From: Rhynochetos jubatus
Lineage: Eukaryota > Chordata > Aves > Eurypygiformes > Rhynochetidae
Direction of reading: 5' to 3'
Assembly (NCBI GenBank): GCA_027574665.1
Contig: CM050690.1
Span: 40,601,665 to 40,665,664, forward strand
Length of the DNA: 64,000 bases
Part shown: in pieces, positions 1 through 10,842 of the stretch
Position numbering within the stretch: the first letter of the stretch is position 1
Layout of the letters: each line of letters opens with the position of its first letter
The notes under the pieces: model-generated
Database searches by the model: none
Told to the model about the DNA's origin: nothing
What the model saw: only the letters and a program-made list of their open reading frames with translations
Program-made: the position numbers and the translations under genes

Positions 1-3000
1 TATACTTGAGGTCCAAGATTGTGGATTCAAAGCTGTTTAAGGATTTTGAATACCCAATTTGTATAAAATCTTTATATTCTACTATTTGATGAATGTGGGG
101 AAAAACGCCTCACCTTTAGTGTGCCTTAAAAATGTTTTAGTGAGCAGATACCATAAACTACCTGGTCACAGATACCATGAATCCTCTGGTCAGCTCACAT
201 TAACTCCTCACTTAGGAAGGCCTTTAGAAATCTTTTGAAAGTCTCAACCAGAACTGATAGTGAACATAAATGTTTGCATTTGAAAATTTGTGCAGTTCTT
301 GGGGGGAGAGAGGCAAAATTCTTGGGAAGTGGCACTGGTATTTCAAGATAAATGTCAAGTAATGAGATAGTTGTAACTGCTGAAAGGTGACTTGAGATCT
401 TTTTAAAGCTACTGAATCAGTGTGCATCCATGCTGACAGGAGCTCTGCCATTGCAGTTTGTGACAGACTTTGGCACTTAATAGTTGTCACCAACATGACA
501 GTTCTAAGTCAAAGCAAATTTTGTTGACATCGTGGGAGTTATACCACTGTAAAACTAGTAAAGGCAAGAAGGGTATCAGGCTCTGGCTGTGCTTAGATTC
601 TTTTTCTCCAAGTGTGGACAGAGGTTTACTGTGAAAAAAATCTTGACAGGCACCCAATTGTAAAGAGACTTGATGTAGTTGCTATGATTAAATGAAGCTC
701 GAGCTGCTGTGATAAAATACGTTGTAACCCCACAGTGATCGTCATGGATTTAAAAATAAAAATGCTGTATGCAGTGTTATTCAGGGGGAAAAAAAAGAAG
801 TCATCGTCTTCTGAATTATACATTCATATCTGGTCCATAATCAAGAGCATTCCATAACAAAGTGAATATTTTATCAAAAGTCAAACAATATCTTTAAGAA
901 TCAGAAGAAGCATTTAAAACTAGTGCCCTTGCATCCTAATAGTTTTACTGGAGTTGCAGAGGTGAATACACATTCATGAAGAGCAGGAAAGAGTTCAAAT
1001 TAATGTCTCTTTTCTGAAAACAGTAAGAAACTCTCTCCCCTACCCCCAGTTCGCGTGGATGCTTTACAGTTGGCATTTGACAGATGTCATCATCTTGCAG
1101 GGCAGTGCTTTCAAATGTATTCTAAGGTTGTGGAACCTGACAAATGAAAAGACATTCTGCAATTAGGGTGCCCAGTGAGGAAGTTCAGTCCCTGAAAGGA
1201 GTCATGTGTTGGGGATCCATTATTTTCCTACTGCTCCCTGCAAATTAGTCCAAAGCCAGCACTCCAGCAGGTTGCTTGTGCAGGGGTCTGTGCTGCTGGC
1301 ATATGTCTTTGGGATGAGATATAAAACAGAGGACCTGCATATTTTTGGTCAGTAAAGACCCTGTAGGCCATTTAGTGAGAGCGTGGGTGGTTAACGGCGG
1401 TGTCCTGGCTAGGTTTCAGCTGCGGTTATTGCATTCCACCTCCTTACGTTCCATCTGCAGTTTCAGCAGGACATGGTGTTCCTCACTTTCACTCTGAAAC
1501 CGCTGAGCAGTGCTCCTGTGCATCGTTACACGGCCGCTGTGCTCCACCATGGTGGAACACCCCCAGTATATATTCAAACAGACTTGGCTCCACATCATGT
1601 TTCAAGGCTAAGTTATGTCAAAATTACTTTCCAACATGGTCAGTGGAATTACTTTGGATTTAAAGTGCAATTATTCTGGATCTATAGTGCAGCCAGATTT
1701 GAGCCAGTGCCTACAATATCAGTCAGTAAAGTTTGCAAAGGTCTTTGGGGGTCCTTCTGGTCAAAGCACAAAGCTTTTTGCTGCTGAACACATAAGAAGA
1801 CCTGGAGTCTAAGGAGCAACCAGAGCAAGTACCATTACAAACCTGGCAGCAAAAGTAAATATAAGCATGCATGTAAGTACATAAAATCTCCTTCACCTTC
1901 TTTTTTAACACATACTGCCAGTGTCATTCTCAGTGATACTTTAGGTAAAGACAGCAACCTTCTGTCCTTTTCTGTGACACGCTGGTATCCTCCTGCATAG
2001 CCTGTGTCTTTGGGGCAAAGAAAAGAAGTCCAACAGGTAAGAGAAAGGGGGTGTCTGAAGGGAAGATCTATTGCCTTTGATTTTTCTAGCAGAGTGAAGG
2101 TTGCGGTGAAGCCAGAAGATAAAGATTTCCATTATTGACTTGGAACTCAGTAGTGCTGCACTGTGTTTGTTCCTGCTGCAGCAGTATAACTCAAGGAAAG
2201 GACTGCTGACACTTAAACATGAGTTTGTTCATATGGTTTCACTTGGTGAAGGGGGGCTTGTGGGAGGTAGATAAGTGACAGATGAGGGGAAAAAATTTTA
2301 ACCATGGCTCTTTGCAGGCTGGGTGTGTTAAATCTCATATCAGTTGCATATGTATAATCACAGTGAGCAAGTATGCACACCTTTTCTTGATGTTTACAGG
2401 AGCAAAGGCAAATTAGGTTCAGCATGGTAAAAACACATCAAGCAAGTGAGTATGTGATGGTATGTGTAAGTGTACATTTCTATGGAAAACTAGATACAGG
2501 GCTTACTTCTGTCCCACGGAGATCAGTGGGAGTTAGCCAAAATGAGCAAGCGTTGTTGCACATCTCCCTGTCTGTACGAGTGTGAGTTGGTGTGCTGCTG
2601 CACACTTTTGGTAAATTCTGCCCCAGGAGTAGTAGGACTACCCATAGTGTAACAGCTTGAAATTTAATTGGGAAGCAAAGAGATGCTCCTGGGAAATTCA
2701 GCCAAACAAAAACAACAACCCCTAAATCATGGAAATTATGTAGGCTTTTCTTTATTAGAAACAAATGTTGATTTTCTTTTTCTCTCTGCACCCTAATTAA
2801 AACCATCCTCTGCAATTATAGTATGACCAAATGAATATCTTTCAGTCTGCTTTTCAACTGTTACAGCTGCACTCAAAATGTTTCTCAGAGATCAGCTTGA
2901 AAATATATAGCTCTTTAAGAAGAGCTTATAGAAGAAAGATTTGCGATAAACACTAGGCTTGCTTAATTATTTAAACAAGCGTGTATCTATGTAATGTTTT

Positions 3001-5403
3001 GTAACATGGATACTTAGCTGATTGGCATCAAAAGCAGCAGTTCATGGTGCCTATGCAAACTTGCTAGAATATGAAGTGTAGCAATGCGTTTTTCTATATA
3101 ACTTTGAGTGGTTCTCAGAAGTTATCACAATAGTGCCTGAAAATAATCCTTGAGTGCTTCCCAGAACATAAGGCTTGTTTAAGAAGCAATTTTAGCTTTT
3201 TTTAACCTTTCTATTAATCTCAACCCTGGTATAATCATCTCTCACTGTGTATTCAGCCAAGTATATGGATATACACTTTACCTATGCCAAGAAGTTAATT
3301 AGTAAGATAAAAATAGAACTGCAGAAAGTCTGTGTTGTGTACGTGTATGTACATACATGTTTCTGTGTGAGCGTAGACATGCAAAATTAGCTGCAGGTAA
3401 TGCAGGTACAAGAGTCAGTGGAGCTTCTTACACGAAGTGAGCATTTAAAACAACTGGTTTCATAACAAACATTCAAGGTTTATGGTGTCTGTTTATGGTG
3501 CACGTTTGTGTAGACTATCCTTGTTTTCTAAATGGGCAATTTTTAATTTGTGAGGTTTTAAAGGTGAATTGAAAGTTTGAAATTTGCAAAGCCTAAACAC
3601 TCAGCTTCAAAATCCCTGCCATTTAAACCCCTACAATTTAGGATTTTGGTGTCCATCTTCTGCTGTAGCCTGTTTGTATCATCTAAGGTAATCATCTTGA
3701 CTCCCATCGCTTGTTCTATCTGACCCAGAAGTTTAAGACAAGATGTACCCTAACATATCCTGACAAATCTCGTACTAACATTCGGTCAGCAAAAATGAGG
3801 AGGCAGGTTCAGGGTGATTAACCGTGATATTACTTTATAGATATAATGCAGTATGTGTGTATGCGAATCCACACCTATACAAATAATAGAGTCAAGTGTG
3901 TGTTTAGAGTTAGAAAAGATTCAAGGTTATGTCTTGTATCCTTGGAGGTTAATTTGATATGATTTAGGGATTAAAAAGTTTTCTCCATCTGATATTGTGA
4001 GAGAGCTATCCACACATATAAAATAAAATTAAAATAAAACCAAGGCTGTTTGGGCAGAGGAGGAAGAGCATTACTGTATGCTGTACGGGATGGGCTTACT
4101 TGTCTACTGCCTTGCTTAGATCTGTAAGCCTGCAGTGGTATCTCTGTACTCACTGACTTCCTTGTACATATTGTCACAGGAGGCCTGGCTTAATCAGTTG
4201 TGCGCCGAAAAAAGTAATATAAATTGGAACCTTTTGTCATGAAATATTTAAATGTGGATATGATTTAATGGCTTTGGGGAGAAAATTTAGCGTGAGAGAT
4301 TGTAAGAAACAAGAAATCGATTACATGTAAGAAAGGACTTGAACCTCTAATCAAGTATTACCATATACAGAGAGATCCCTAGCTAGTTATAGCTTAATTC
4401 AAAGGGGATAATGGTTAGATGTTTTGTTAATTTTAAGTTTTATCAAAAGATGACATTCCTATTCGCTCTTTATCTAGTTTTGCATAATACATACTTAAAA
4501 TGATTTATGAAAAGCCATCACTATGTAAATATTGAAGCATATGCTACACAGTATCCGTAAGTAGTGTGTTTTCTATGCAATATAGGCATCTGTGCCATTT
4601 TTCTTTACTTTTGCTGGGGAAAAAGAAGTCAAAGAACTTCTTGCTGAAAATTAGCAAGGTGTAGCTTGATGTAACTAGTAGGAGTAGGCAAGGACCGTTC
4701 AAGAGCAGCTCTCTGGTTCCCTGCTGTTTCTATGACAGCGAGGGTAACCCCATGACAATCACACCCTTGACTGCCAGTTTCTCTGATTAGTGGGACTGAG
4801 CAGCTGCTGAAGGTCTGGCCCTCCTCACTGCAAAGCCTCAAACTAAACGTAACAAAGGGTGGTGGCATCTCATCGAGAGGTAGCGCATCTAGCCAACCGC
4901 CGGCTGCTCCGAGCTGAGCTGTGAAACAACTCCCCGAAAGCGTATCCGCAGCTGTCTGCCTGTTCTGTGCACGGAAAGAGCTGGCTCAGGGACGGTGTGA
5001 TAGATGCCACCTTCCACTTACATGTGGGAGTCTGGTACAGGATCTGTACCTACTACCCTCATGAGTTACTTTCATGCTGGCTGTATTTAATTTTTATTTA
5101 CTTAAATATCAGTTTTTGTAAAGCATCCATCTGTTACATAAGCCTGTGAGTGATTTACAAATTAAAGCAAAAACAAAACAAATTACTACCAGTAGTACAT
5201 TACAAAGCAGCCTGCAGACAGGAATTCTAATTCAATACATGTAAGCAGTGTAAATTAGATGATGTTATTTCCATCTTCAAACAATGCAAGTTACAGACAT
5301 AGGGAAGCAAGCTGTGGCTTGGGATTAGAAATGTATGTGTATAGATTGGGCCAGAGGTGACAGCGAAGGCCTGGAGACCAGAATCTGAATCTAGTCTGGT
5401 TTT

Positions 5404-5440
5404 CCAGTTCCAGGTAGGAATTACTCAAACCTGGAACTGG
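5404..5440. repeat. Perfect 12-bp inverted repeat, 13-nt loop
   Basis: CCAGTTCCAGGT at 5404-5415 is followed after 13 nt by its exact reverse complement at 5429-5440. A second, smaller stem lies immediately upstream (ACCAGA 5377-5382 with TCTGGT 5395-5400). Together they could form two adjacent hairpins in the intronic RNA. No function is known to me. Confidence 0.8.
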
Positions 5441-5575
5441 TATGACTGGCTGGAAGCTGTGGGAGAAGTGTATGTAAGAAGCTTTAAGTCACACTGACGT
5501 GGAGAGTAGCTGTAGTTAGTTGGATGGGAGAAAAATATAATCTTATATCTTTAAAATCTGAACCTGTCCTTTACC

Positions 5576-5690
5576 TGGTGGTGGTGGTGGTTGGTTTTTT
5601 TTTTTTTTTTGGTTTGTTTTTTCTCCCTCCCCTTGCCCATTTTTGGTTTGTTTCTTTTTGTTTTGTTGTTGGGTGGTGGTTTTTTGATGT
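5576..5690 (+). repeat. GGT repeat and T/G-rich low-complexity tract
   Basis: A short (GGT)n run at 5577-5590 passes into a 16-nt T run (5595-5610) and then T/G-rich DNA. The open frames here encode only poly-His, poly-Phe or poly-Lys runs and are artefacts. Confidence 0.85.
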
Positions 5691-6250
5691 CCTGGATGAT
5701 TTCTGCTAGATAGCACTGACTGCCTGTAAAATGCTGCTCCATCAGACAGGTAGAACTGGAAGGGCATAGAAATCAAAAGATGTCCACAGTACTTAAAGGT
5801 GTTCGAAGGTGGGTACATTTCTTGATTAATGGTGCAAACCAGGACCAGGATCTGCACTGTGGTCTTTCCTTCATCACGGTGTAAATACATGCTGAACATT
5901 TTCTGCATAGAGAAATGGGGCTTTCCACGTGGGGCAGCTGGGTAAGCCTTTCCATAATTCACTGCTGTTGAAGGTTTCCTAGTCTTGTAAGATGTGATTT
6001 TAAATGGTCATGTGTGGAGCCTTTCTAAAAGGTCTTACAGTCACATTTAAGGTACTGTGTGAAACATACGTGGCGTTGACCTCCATCATTAACTTTGTTT
6101 CCAGAAAGGTAATGCAGATCAGAACTGAAATAATAAAACCACCCATAATCAAATAAACATACGCTTTACTATTAGGGGCAAATTGCTTTTTCCAGTACTC
6201 TAAAAATGTGAGGGGAGAGAAGAATCAGTGCTCTGAAGACTGAAGACATT

Positions 6251-6279
6251 AAAATAAATAAATAAAAAAATAAATAAAT
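6251..6279. repeat. (AAAT)n microsatellite
   Basis: AAAT units, interrupted by one run of seven A, in intronic DNA. Confidence 0.85.
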
Positions 6280-7621
6280 GAGACCTGGGATGGGAAGCGT
6301 GGGGAGGAATAGTATTTGCAGGCTTCATAATCAAACAAGAGCTAGTGGGTTTTGCAATAGTGTGTAGTCCAAAGTGTTCAGGTAATATTCTGAAGCTGAG
6401 AGTCAAGATTTAAAAAGATCAGAGACAGTACTGTAGAGTATCTTGCAAGGCTTTCAAACTGTTTAATGCATGAGGAAGCATTGGAATAATTCTGTTTTGA
6501 TGGCCTGCAACGGTGCTTGTTGGTTATAGTTACCGTGCTGATGTTATGTCCAGCATTTGCCCAAAAGGAAAGATGCCAATAAAATGATGTATTCATTATA
6601 TAAGTATTTTAATATGTTTTTATCAATACATGCTGGAATGGATTGCCTGACATTACATTGCAGAATTTTTAAGTCCTACCTTCAGGCAAATCTCATGCTT
6701 ACTAGCAAAAATGAAAGTGTGAAATGCTTTTTAATGTATATTTAACAACAGATAGTCTAGTGATTACTGATGTGTATTCTCTCTGGATTTTTCCCTTGCT
6801 ATCAGAAGGCAGTGTTAAGAGACAACATTTTTACACATTTATGCTATCTACATCCATCAGATGCTTACTTTTTACATATTTTTAACTGTCATTTATAACA
6901 AGGCTGGAAAAAAAGTAATCTCTTAAGTCTAAACCATACCAAGACTGCAAGTTTACAATCAATTGCCAGTAATAGTCCAGTTATGCTTAAAACCAGTGCC
7001 CCAATTTCTACCTTTTGATGCAAGCTTATAATGAATATGTTTTTCAGTATTGGTGTCATGGGAAAAAAAAAAAAGAAAAATAAAAAGAGTAAGGTACAAG
7101 TATTATGTGCTATTTTTAAGACTTTTTGCTTTGCATCAGATTTTCTTGTGTGATGGCCCATGACTTACTTCAGTCTGATTGCTTATATGTAAGAAGCAGA
7201 TCTATCAAATGCATTTATTTAGCTCTTTCTTATAGTGTCACCATGTAATAGCAAATAAAGGACAATTTTTATATTTTACAATGGGCTGCACAGCAACAGT
7301 TCATGTTTTACCCTAGTGTATGATAAATGGTAGCATTATAAATAGATCACTGTTGTTAAAATAAAAGTATCAAAAGCATTTTAGATCACAGAGTCCCGTG
7401 GTCTACATTTTGTTTGCTCTGACATTATTAAACTCAATCTGTTTCTCTGACTGTGACTCTAATCACTATATTTGCATGGCTGGAAAGTTTGCATTTTTTG
7501 GTCAAGTTCTATTAATGCTGATTGCATGTTGTTTTTTAAGCTTAGTGTTTCATGTTCAGGCAGCAGAACACCTTCTATTGAATTCAATAATTATGCAGAA
7601 TCAATAAGGTTTTTCTTTGTG

Positions 7622-7655
7622 TTTGTCTTTGTTGTTTCTTTGATATGGCCTCTAG
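7622..7655 (+). promoter_or_regulatory. BNC2: Splice acceptor of the large BNC2 exon
   Basis: A T-rich pyrimidine tract (TTTGTCTTTGTTGTTTCTTT, 7622-7641) ends in CTCTAG, with AG at 7654-7655. The exon then opens in frame with GAT GCT GCA GGC AAG (Asp-Ala-Ala-Gly-Lys), matching the known start of this exon's protein in vertebrate BNC2. The upstream intron is therefore phase 0. Confidence 0.93.
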
Positions 7656-9619
7656 GATGCTGCAGGCAAGGTGCTGGACCGCTGGGCCATCATGTCCAGG
7701 GAAGAAGAGATCATTACCCTTCAGCAGTTCCTGAGATTTGGAGAAACCAAATCCATTGTGGAGCTGATGGCAATTCAAGAAAAAGAAGGGCAGGCTGTGG
7801 CTGTGCCATCTTCAAAGACAGATTCAGATATAAGGACTTTTATTGAAAGCAATAATCGCACCAGGAGCCCAAGTCTCCTTGCTCACCTGGAGAATAGCAA
7901 CCCTTCCAGCATTCATCATTTTGAAAACATCCCGAATAGCCTTGCATTCCTACTTCCATTCCAGTACATAAATCCAGTCTCTGCTCCGCTGCTGGGGCTG
8001 CCTCCAAATGGCCTCCTGCTGGAACAGCCAGCGATGAGGCTCCGTGAACCAAGCCTTACGACCCAAAATGAATATAACGAGAGCAGTGAATCTGAAGTTT
8101 CCCCTACGCCTTTCAAGAATGAGCAGACATCCAGCAGGAATGCTTTGACCAGCATCACAAACGTTGAGCCCAAAACTGAGCCAGCCTGCGTCTCTCCTGT
8201 TCAGACGCCTACGCCTGTCAATGATTTATCGAAAACAGAGCACACTAAAAGCTCCTTCCGCATTCACAGAATGAGGAGAATGGGGTCAGCCTCCAGGAAA
8301 GGAAGAGTGTTTTGCAACGCATGTGGCAAAACTTTCTATGACAAAGGTACTCTTAAAATCCACTACAATGCCGTTCACCTGAAAATCAAGCACCGGTGCA
8401 CTATTGAGGGCTGCAACATGGTCTTCAGCTCCCTCAGAAGCCGCAATCGCCACAGTGCTAACCCCAATCCACGCCTCCACATGCCTATGCTAAGGAATAA
8501 CCGCGACAAAGATCTAATTCGTGCCACGTCAGGTGCCGCTACTCCGGTCATAGCAAGTACAAAATCCAACCTAACTTTAACAAGTCCTGGGCGTCCACCA
8601 ATGGGGTTTACCACTCCCCCGCTAGATCCTGTACTACAGAACCCTCTTCCCAGTCAGCTGGTGTTCCCGGCTTTAAAGACTGTCCAACCTGTTCCCCCTT
8701 TTTACAGAAATTTACTTACTCCTGGAGAGATGGTGAGTCCTCCAACCTCACTCCCTACCAGTCCAATAATACCAGCAGTGAGTGGCTTGGAGCAGCATCC
8801 CCCTCCTCCTTCTGAGTCAGTACCTTCAGTGCTGATGCCCACCCCAGAGCCTAATGCTGACCTTGCGCCCAAGAAGAAGCCAAGGAAGTCGAGCATGCCA
8901 GTTAAAATTGAAAAGGAAGTTATTGACACTGCCGATGAATTTGATGATGAAGACGAAGAGGTGAATGACAGCAGCACGATGGTGAATGACATTGGTCATG
9001 ACAATCACTGCCATTCTCAGGAGGAAATGAGCCCAGGCCTGTCTGTGAAGGACTTTTCCAAAAGCGACAGAAGCAGATGCATTTCCAGACCAGACATAAG
9101 AAGGGCAGACAGCATGACATCAGAAGACCAGGAGCATGAAAGAGACTATGAAAATGAGTCAGAGTCATCAGAGCCCAAATTGTGCGAGGAATCCATGGAA
9201 GGCGATGATCGCCTCCACGAACCTGGTGAAAAATCTATGATGCACAGTGACAGACCAGATGAAAACCACAATGACTCTTCCAACCAGGATGTCATTAAGG
9301 TGAAGGAAGAGTATACAGACCCTACATATGATATGTTCTACATGAGCCAATATGGACTGTACAATGGAGGCAGTGCCAGTATGGCTGCCCTTCATGAAAG
9401 TTTCGCTTCTACATTCAACTACAGCAGCCCTCAGAAGTTCTCCCCAGAAGGTGAAATGTGCTCCAGCCCAGACCCCAAGATCTGCTATGTGTGCAAGAAA
9501 AGTTTCAAGAGTTCCTACAGTGTGAAGCTTCACTACAGAAACGTTCATTTAAAAGAGATGCATGTCTGCACAGTGGCTGGCTGTAACGCTGCGTTCCCAT
9601 CACGGAGAAGCAGAGACAG
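7656..9619 (+). CDS. BNC2: Basonuclin 2, large penultimate coding exon (zinc fingers 1-3 and part of 4)
   Basis: Basonuclin 2 is a nuclear C2H2 zinc-finger protein related to BNC1 and insect disco. It is reported in epithelial, germ-line and mesenchymal cells and linked in human to skin pigmentation. The exon has 654 full codons plus two bases. Counting Asp at 7656 as residue 1: a strongly conserved N-terminal block with [10 protein letters not shown] and a poly-Asn/Ser region; finger 1 at residues 220-241 (C-x2-C-x12-H-x4-H) and finger 2 at 248-275 (C-x4-C-x12-H-x8-H); a Pro/Ser/Thr-rich linker; the [11 protein letters not shown] from 406; an acidic run [11 protein letters not shown]; finger 3 at 610-631; and the start of finger 4 at 638. 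Sequence matches remembered human BNC2 closely throughout, with no frameshift. The frame stays open past the donor for five codons, but the partner exon shows that splicing occurs after AG at 9618-9619. Earlier exons lie outside the window. Confidence 0.97.
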
Positions 9620-9625
9620 GTCAGT
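9620..9625 (+). promoter_or_regulatory. BNC2: Splice donor of the large BNC2 exon
   Basis: CAG|GTCAGT: the exon ends in AG (9618-9619), the first two bases of an Arg codon completed by A at 31458, so the intron is phase 2. GTCAGT departs from the ideal GTAAGT/GTGAGT at position +3, which may make the site slightly weak. Read-through would add Ser-Val-Asn-Ile-Asn and stop at 9636-9638. Confidence 0.93.
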
Positions 9626-9839
9626 AAATATTAATTGATTTTCTACATTATTAAATGTGTTGAATTATGTAAGAATAGGCAGTTTAGGATGTATGAAGAA
9701 ATAGAGAGATGAACAGTAATGACAAGTGACAATCGTGTTCCCATGACATTGAGAGAGTTTTATCACTTTAAGATTTTCATTGTGGCTTGGCATTCAGAAT
9801 AGTATATATTGTGCCATCCACTTAAGTGACTGGCTAGGT

Positions 9840-9871
9840 AATAAATGTCATTATTATTTCTGTGTGCCTGT
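9840..9871 (+). promoter_or_regulatory. BNC2: Candidate intronic poly(A) signal with GU-rich downstream element
   Basis: AATAAA at 9840-9845 is followed about a dozen bases later by the U/GU-rich stretch TTTCTGTGTGCCTGTG. It lies 221 nt past the donor at 9620 and about 200 nt past the in-frame intronic stop, so unspliced transcripts could be polyadenylated here. This is a motif-based proposal only. Confidence 0.4.
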
Positions 9872-10037
9872 GAACATTTGTATGGTACTTCTGTTTATAA
9901 GCTGCAGCTTTCATTACATTTATTTTCTTCTCCCTGCAACTTTTAAAACAAGAGAAGTTTCTGTTAAATATATAGTAAATTGTATACAAGTATTTCCATG
10001 CATGCATATCAAACCATGGAACTAAGAAGGAGGGGAA

Positions 10038-10080
10038 GGGATGGATGGATGGATGGTTGGATGGATGGATGGAGAGAGAG
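10038..10080 (+). repeat. (ATGG)n microsatellite
   Basis: About seven GGAT/ATGG units with one GGTT variant in the middle, passing into a short GA run. Confidence 0.9.
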
Positions 10081-10784
10081 AATGGAAGGACTGGAATAAA
10101 GGAACTGTTTCCATCCCCATAGAGTCGTACAAAAGCAACCAGGAAGCATTAGGAGACTATTTTTCTCTTAAATTTTTAAAACTAGCTGCTATGTTGTAGC
10201 AAGAACAAGTAAATATTCAGAAAATAGTTGTCTCTTTTTTTAATAGAACTTACACACCTCTCTATCCACTATGGTCTTTTAGTCAAGTTTATCTTCTTTT
10301 CTGCACGTGAGCAACTCTCTTCCCCACTGCTGGGAATTATGAACACTCAGAGAGGAGAGGCTAGACCTCCACATATTTTTAAGATCAGCCAGGGTATATT
10401 CTGCTGGCCCTTCAGATGACATCATGCCTTAGCTATGCTGCATCAGTACTGAAAGAGTTGGGCTTAAACAGAAGCAGCTGGTCCTTAAACTCTTAGGTTT
10501 TTTTATACAATATTCTTTTTGATTCCTGAGGAAAATGTAATATAAATGGAATTTGTCAAGGTGGTAGGATAACACAGTTATTTCATACTTGTGGATAAAA
10601 GCTTTTGCATGTGATGATGATCATATTGCCACATAACAAAATCTCCCTGGTTCATGGAATGATGGTGAAATTGGGTTGTCTCTTTTCCTTTATTTGTGTT
10701 TCATATGTTTTCATGGTGCTGTAAAAATTCAGCAGACACAGGAAGGAAATTAAACCTAGCTAAACATTTCACACACGGCCCCTC

Positions 10785-10842
10785 TTTTGGGTTTTGGGTT
10801 TTTTTGGGGTTTTTTTGTTGGGTTTTTTTTTTTTTTTTTGGT
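10785..10842 (+). repeat. T/G-rich low-complexity tract with TTTTGGG units
   Basis: GGG or GGGG runs separated by T runs, then an 18-nt T run. The repeats look telomere-like but do not match TTAGGG, so this is simple low-complexity DNA. Confidence 0.85.

Larger units (their letters stand above)
1..7655 (+). other. BNC2: BNC2 intron, 3' part (upstream of the large exon)
   Basis: This is non-coding DNA leading into the acceptor at 7654-7655. I looked for the preceding BNC2 exon, whose protein should end just before the Asp-Ala-Ala-Gly-Lys start of the next exon, and found no matching reading frame. The intron therefore begins upstream of the window. The open frames present are short (about 140 codons or fewer), lack recognisable domains and often run through A/T tracts. 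Visible structure is limited to a G/T-rich tract (5576-5690), an AAAT repeat (6251-6279), a hairpin-forming inverted repeat (5404-5440) and a 14-bp palindrome (1543-1556). I see no transposon that I can name. Confidence 0.85.

Noticed and set aside
1543..1556. 14-bp palindrome around CCATGG (TCCACCATGGTGGA)
   Set aside because: It resembles a Kozak-flanked ATG, but the following frame is short and has no domain. Palindromes of this length can occur by chance.
1400..1812. Overlapping plus-strand open frames of 65-104 codons, considered as an upstream BNC2 exon
   Set aside because: Translations do not match the BNC2 protein that should precede the Asp-Ala-Ala-Gly-Lys junction, and no good splice-site pair frames them.
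9168..9548. 126-codon minus-strand frame opposite the BNC2 exon
   Set aside because: It is a shadow of the conserved sense coding sequence. It has no start context, domain or independent evidence.
10785..10842. Interstitial telomere-like repeat
   Set aside because: Units are TTTTGGG-like with irregular T runs, not TTAGGG. Low-complexity sequence explains it.
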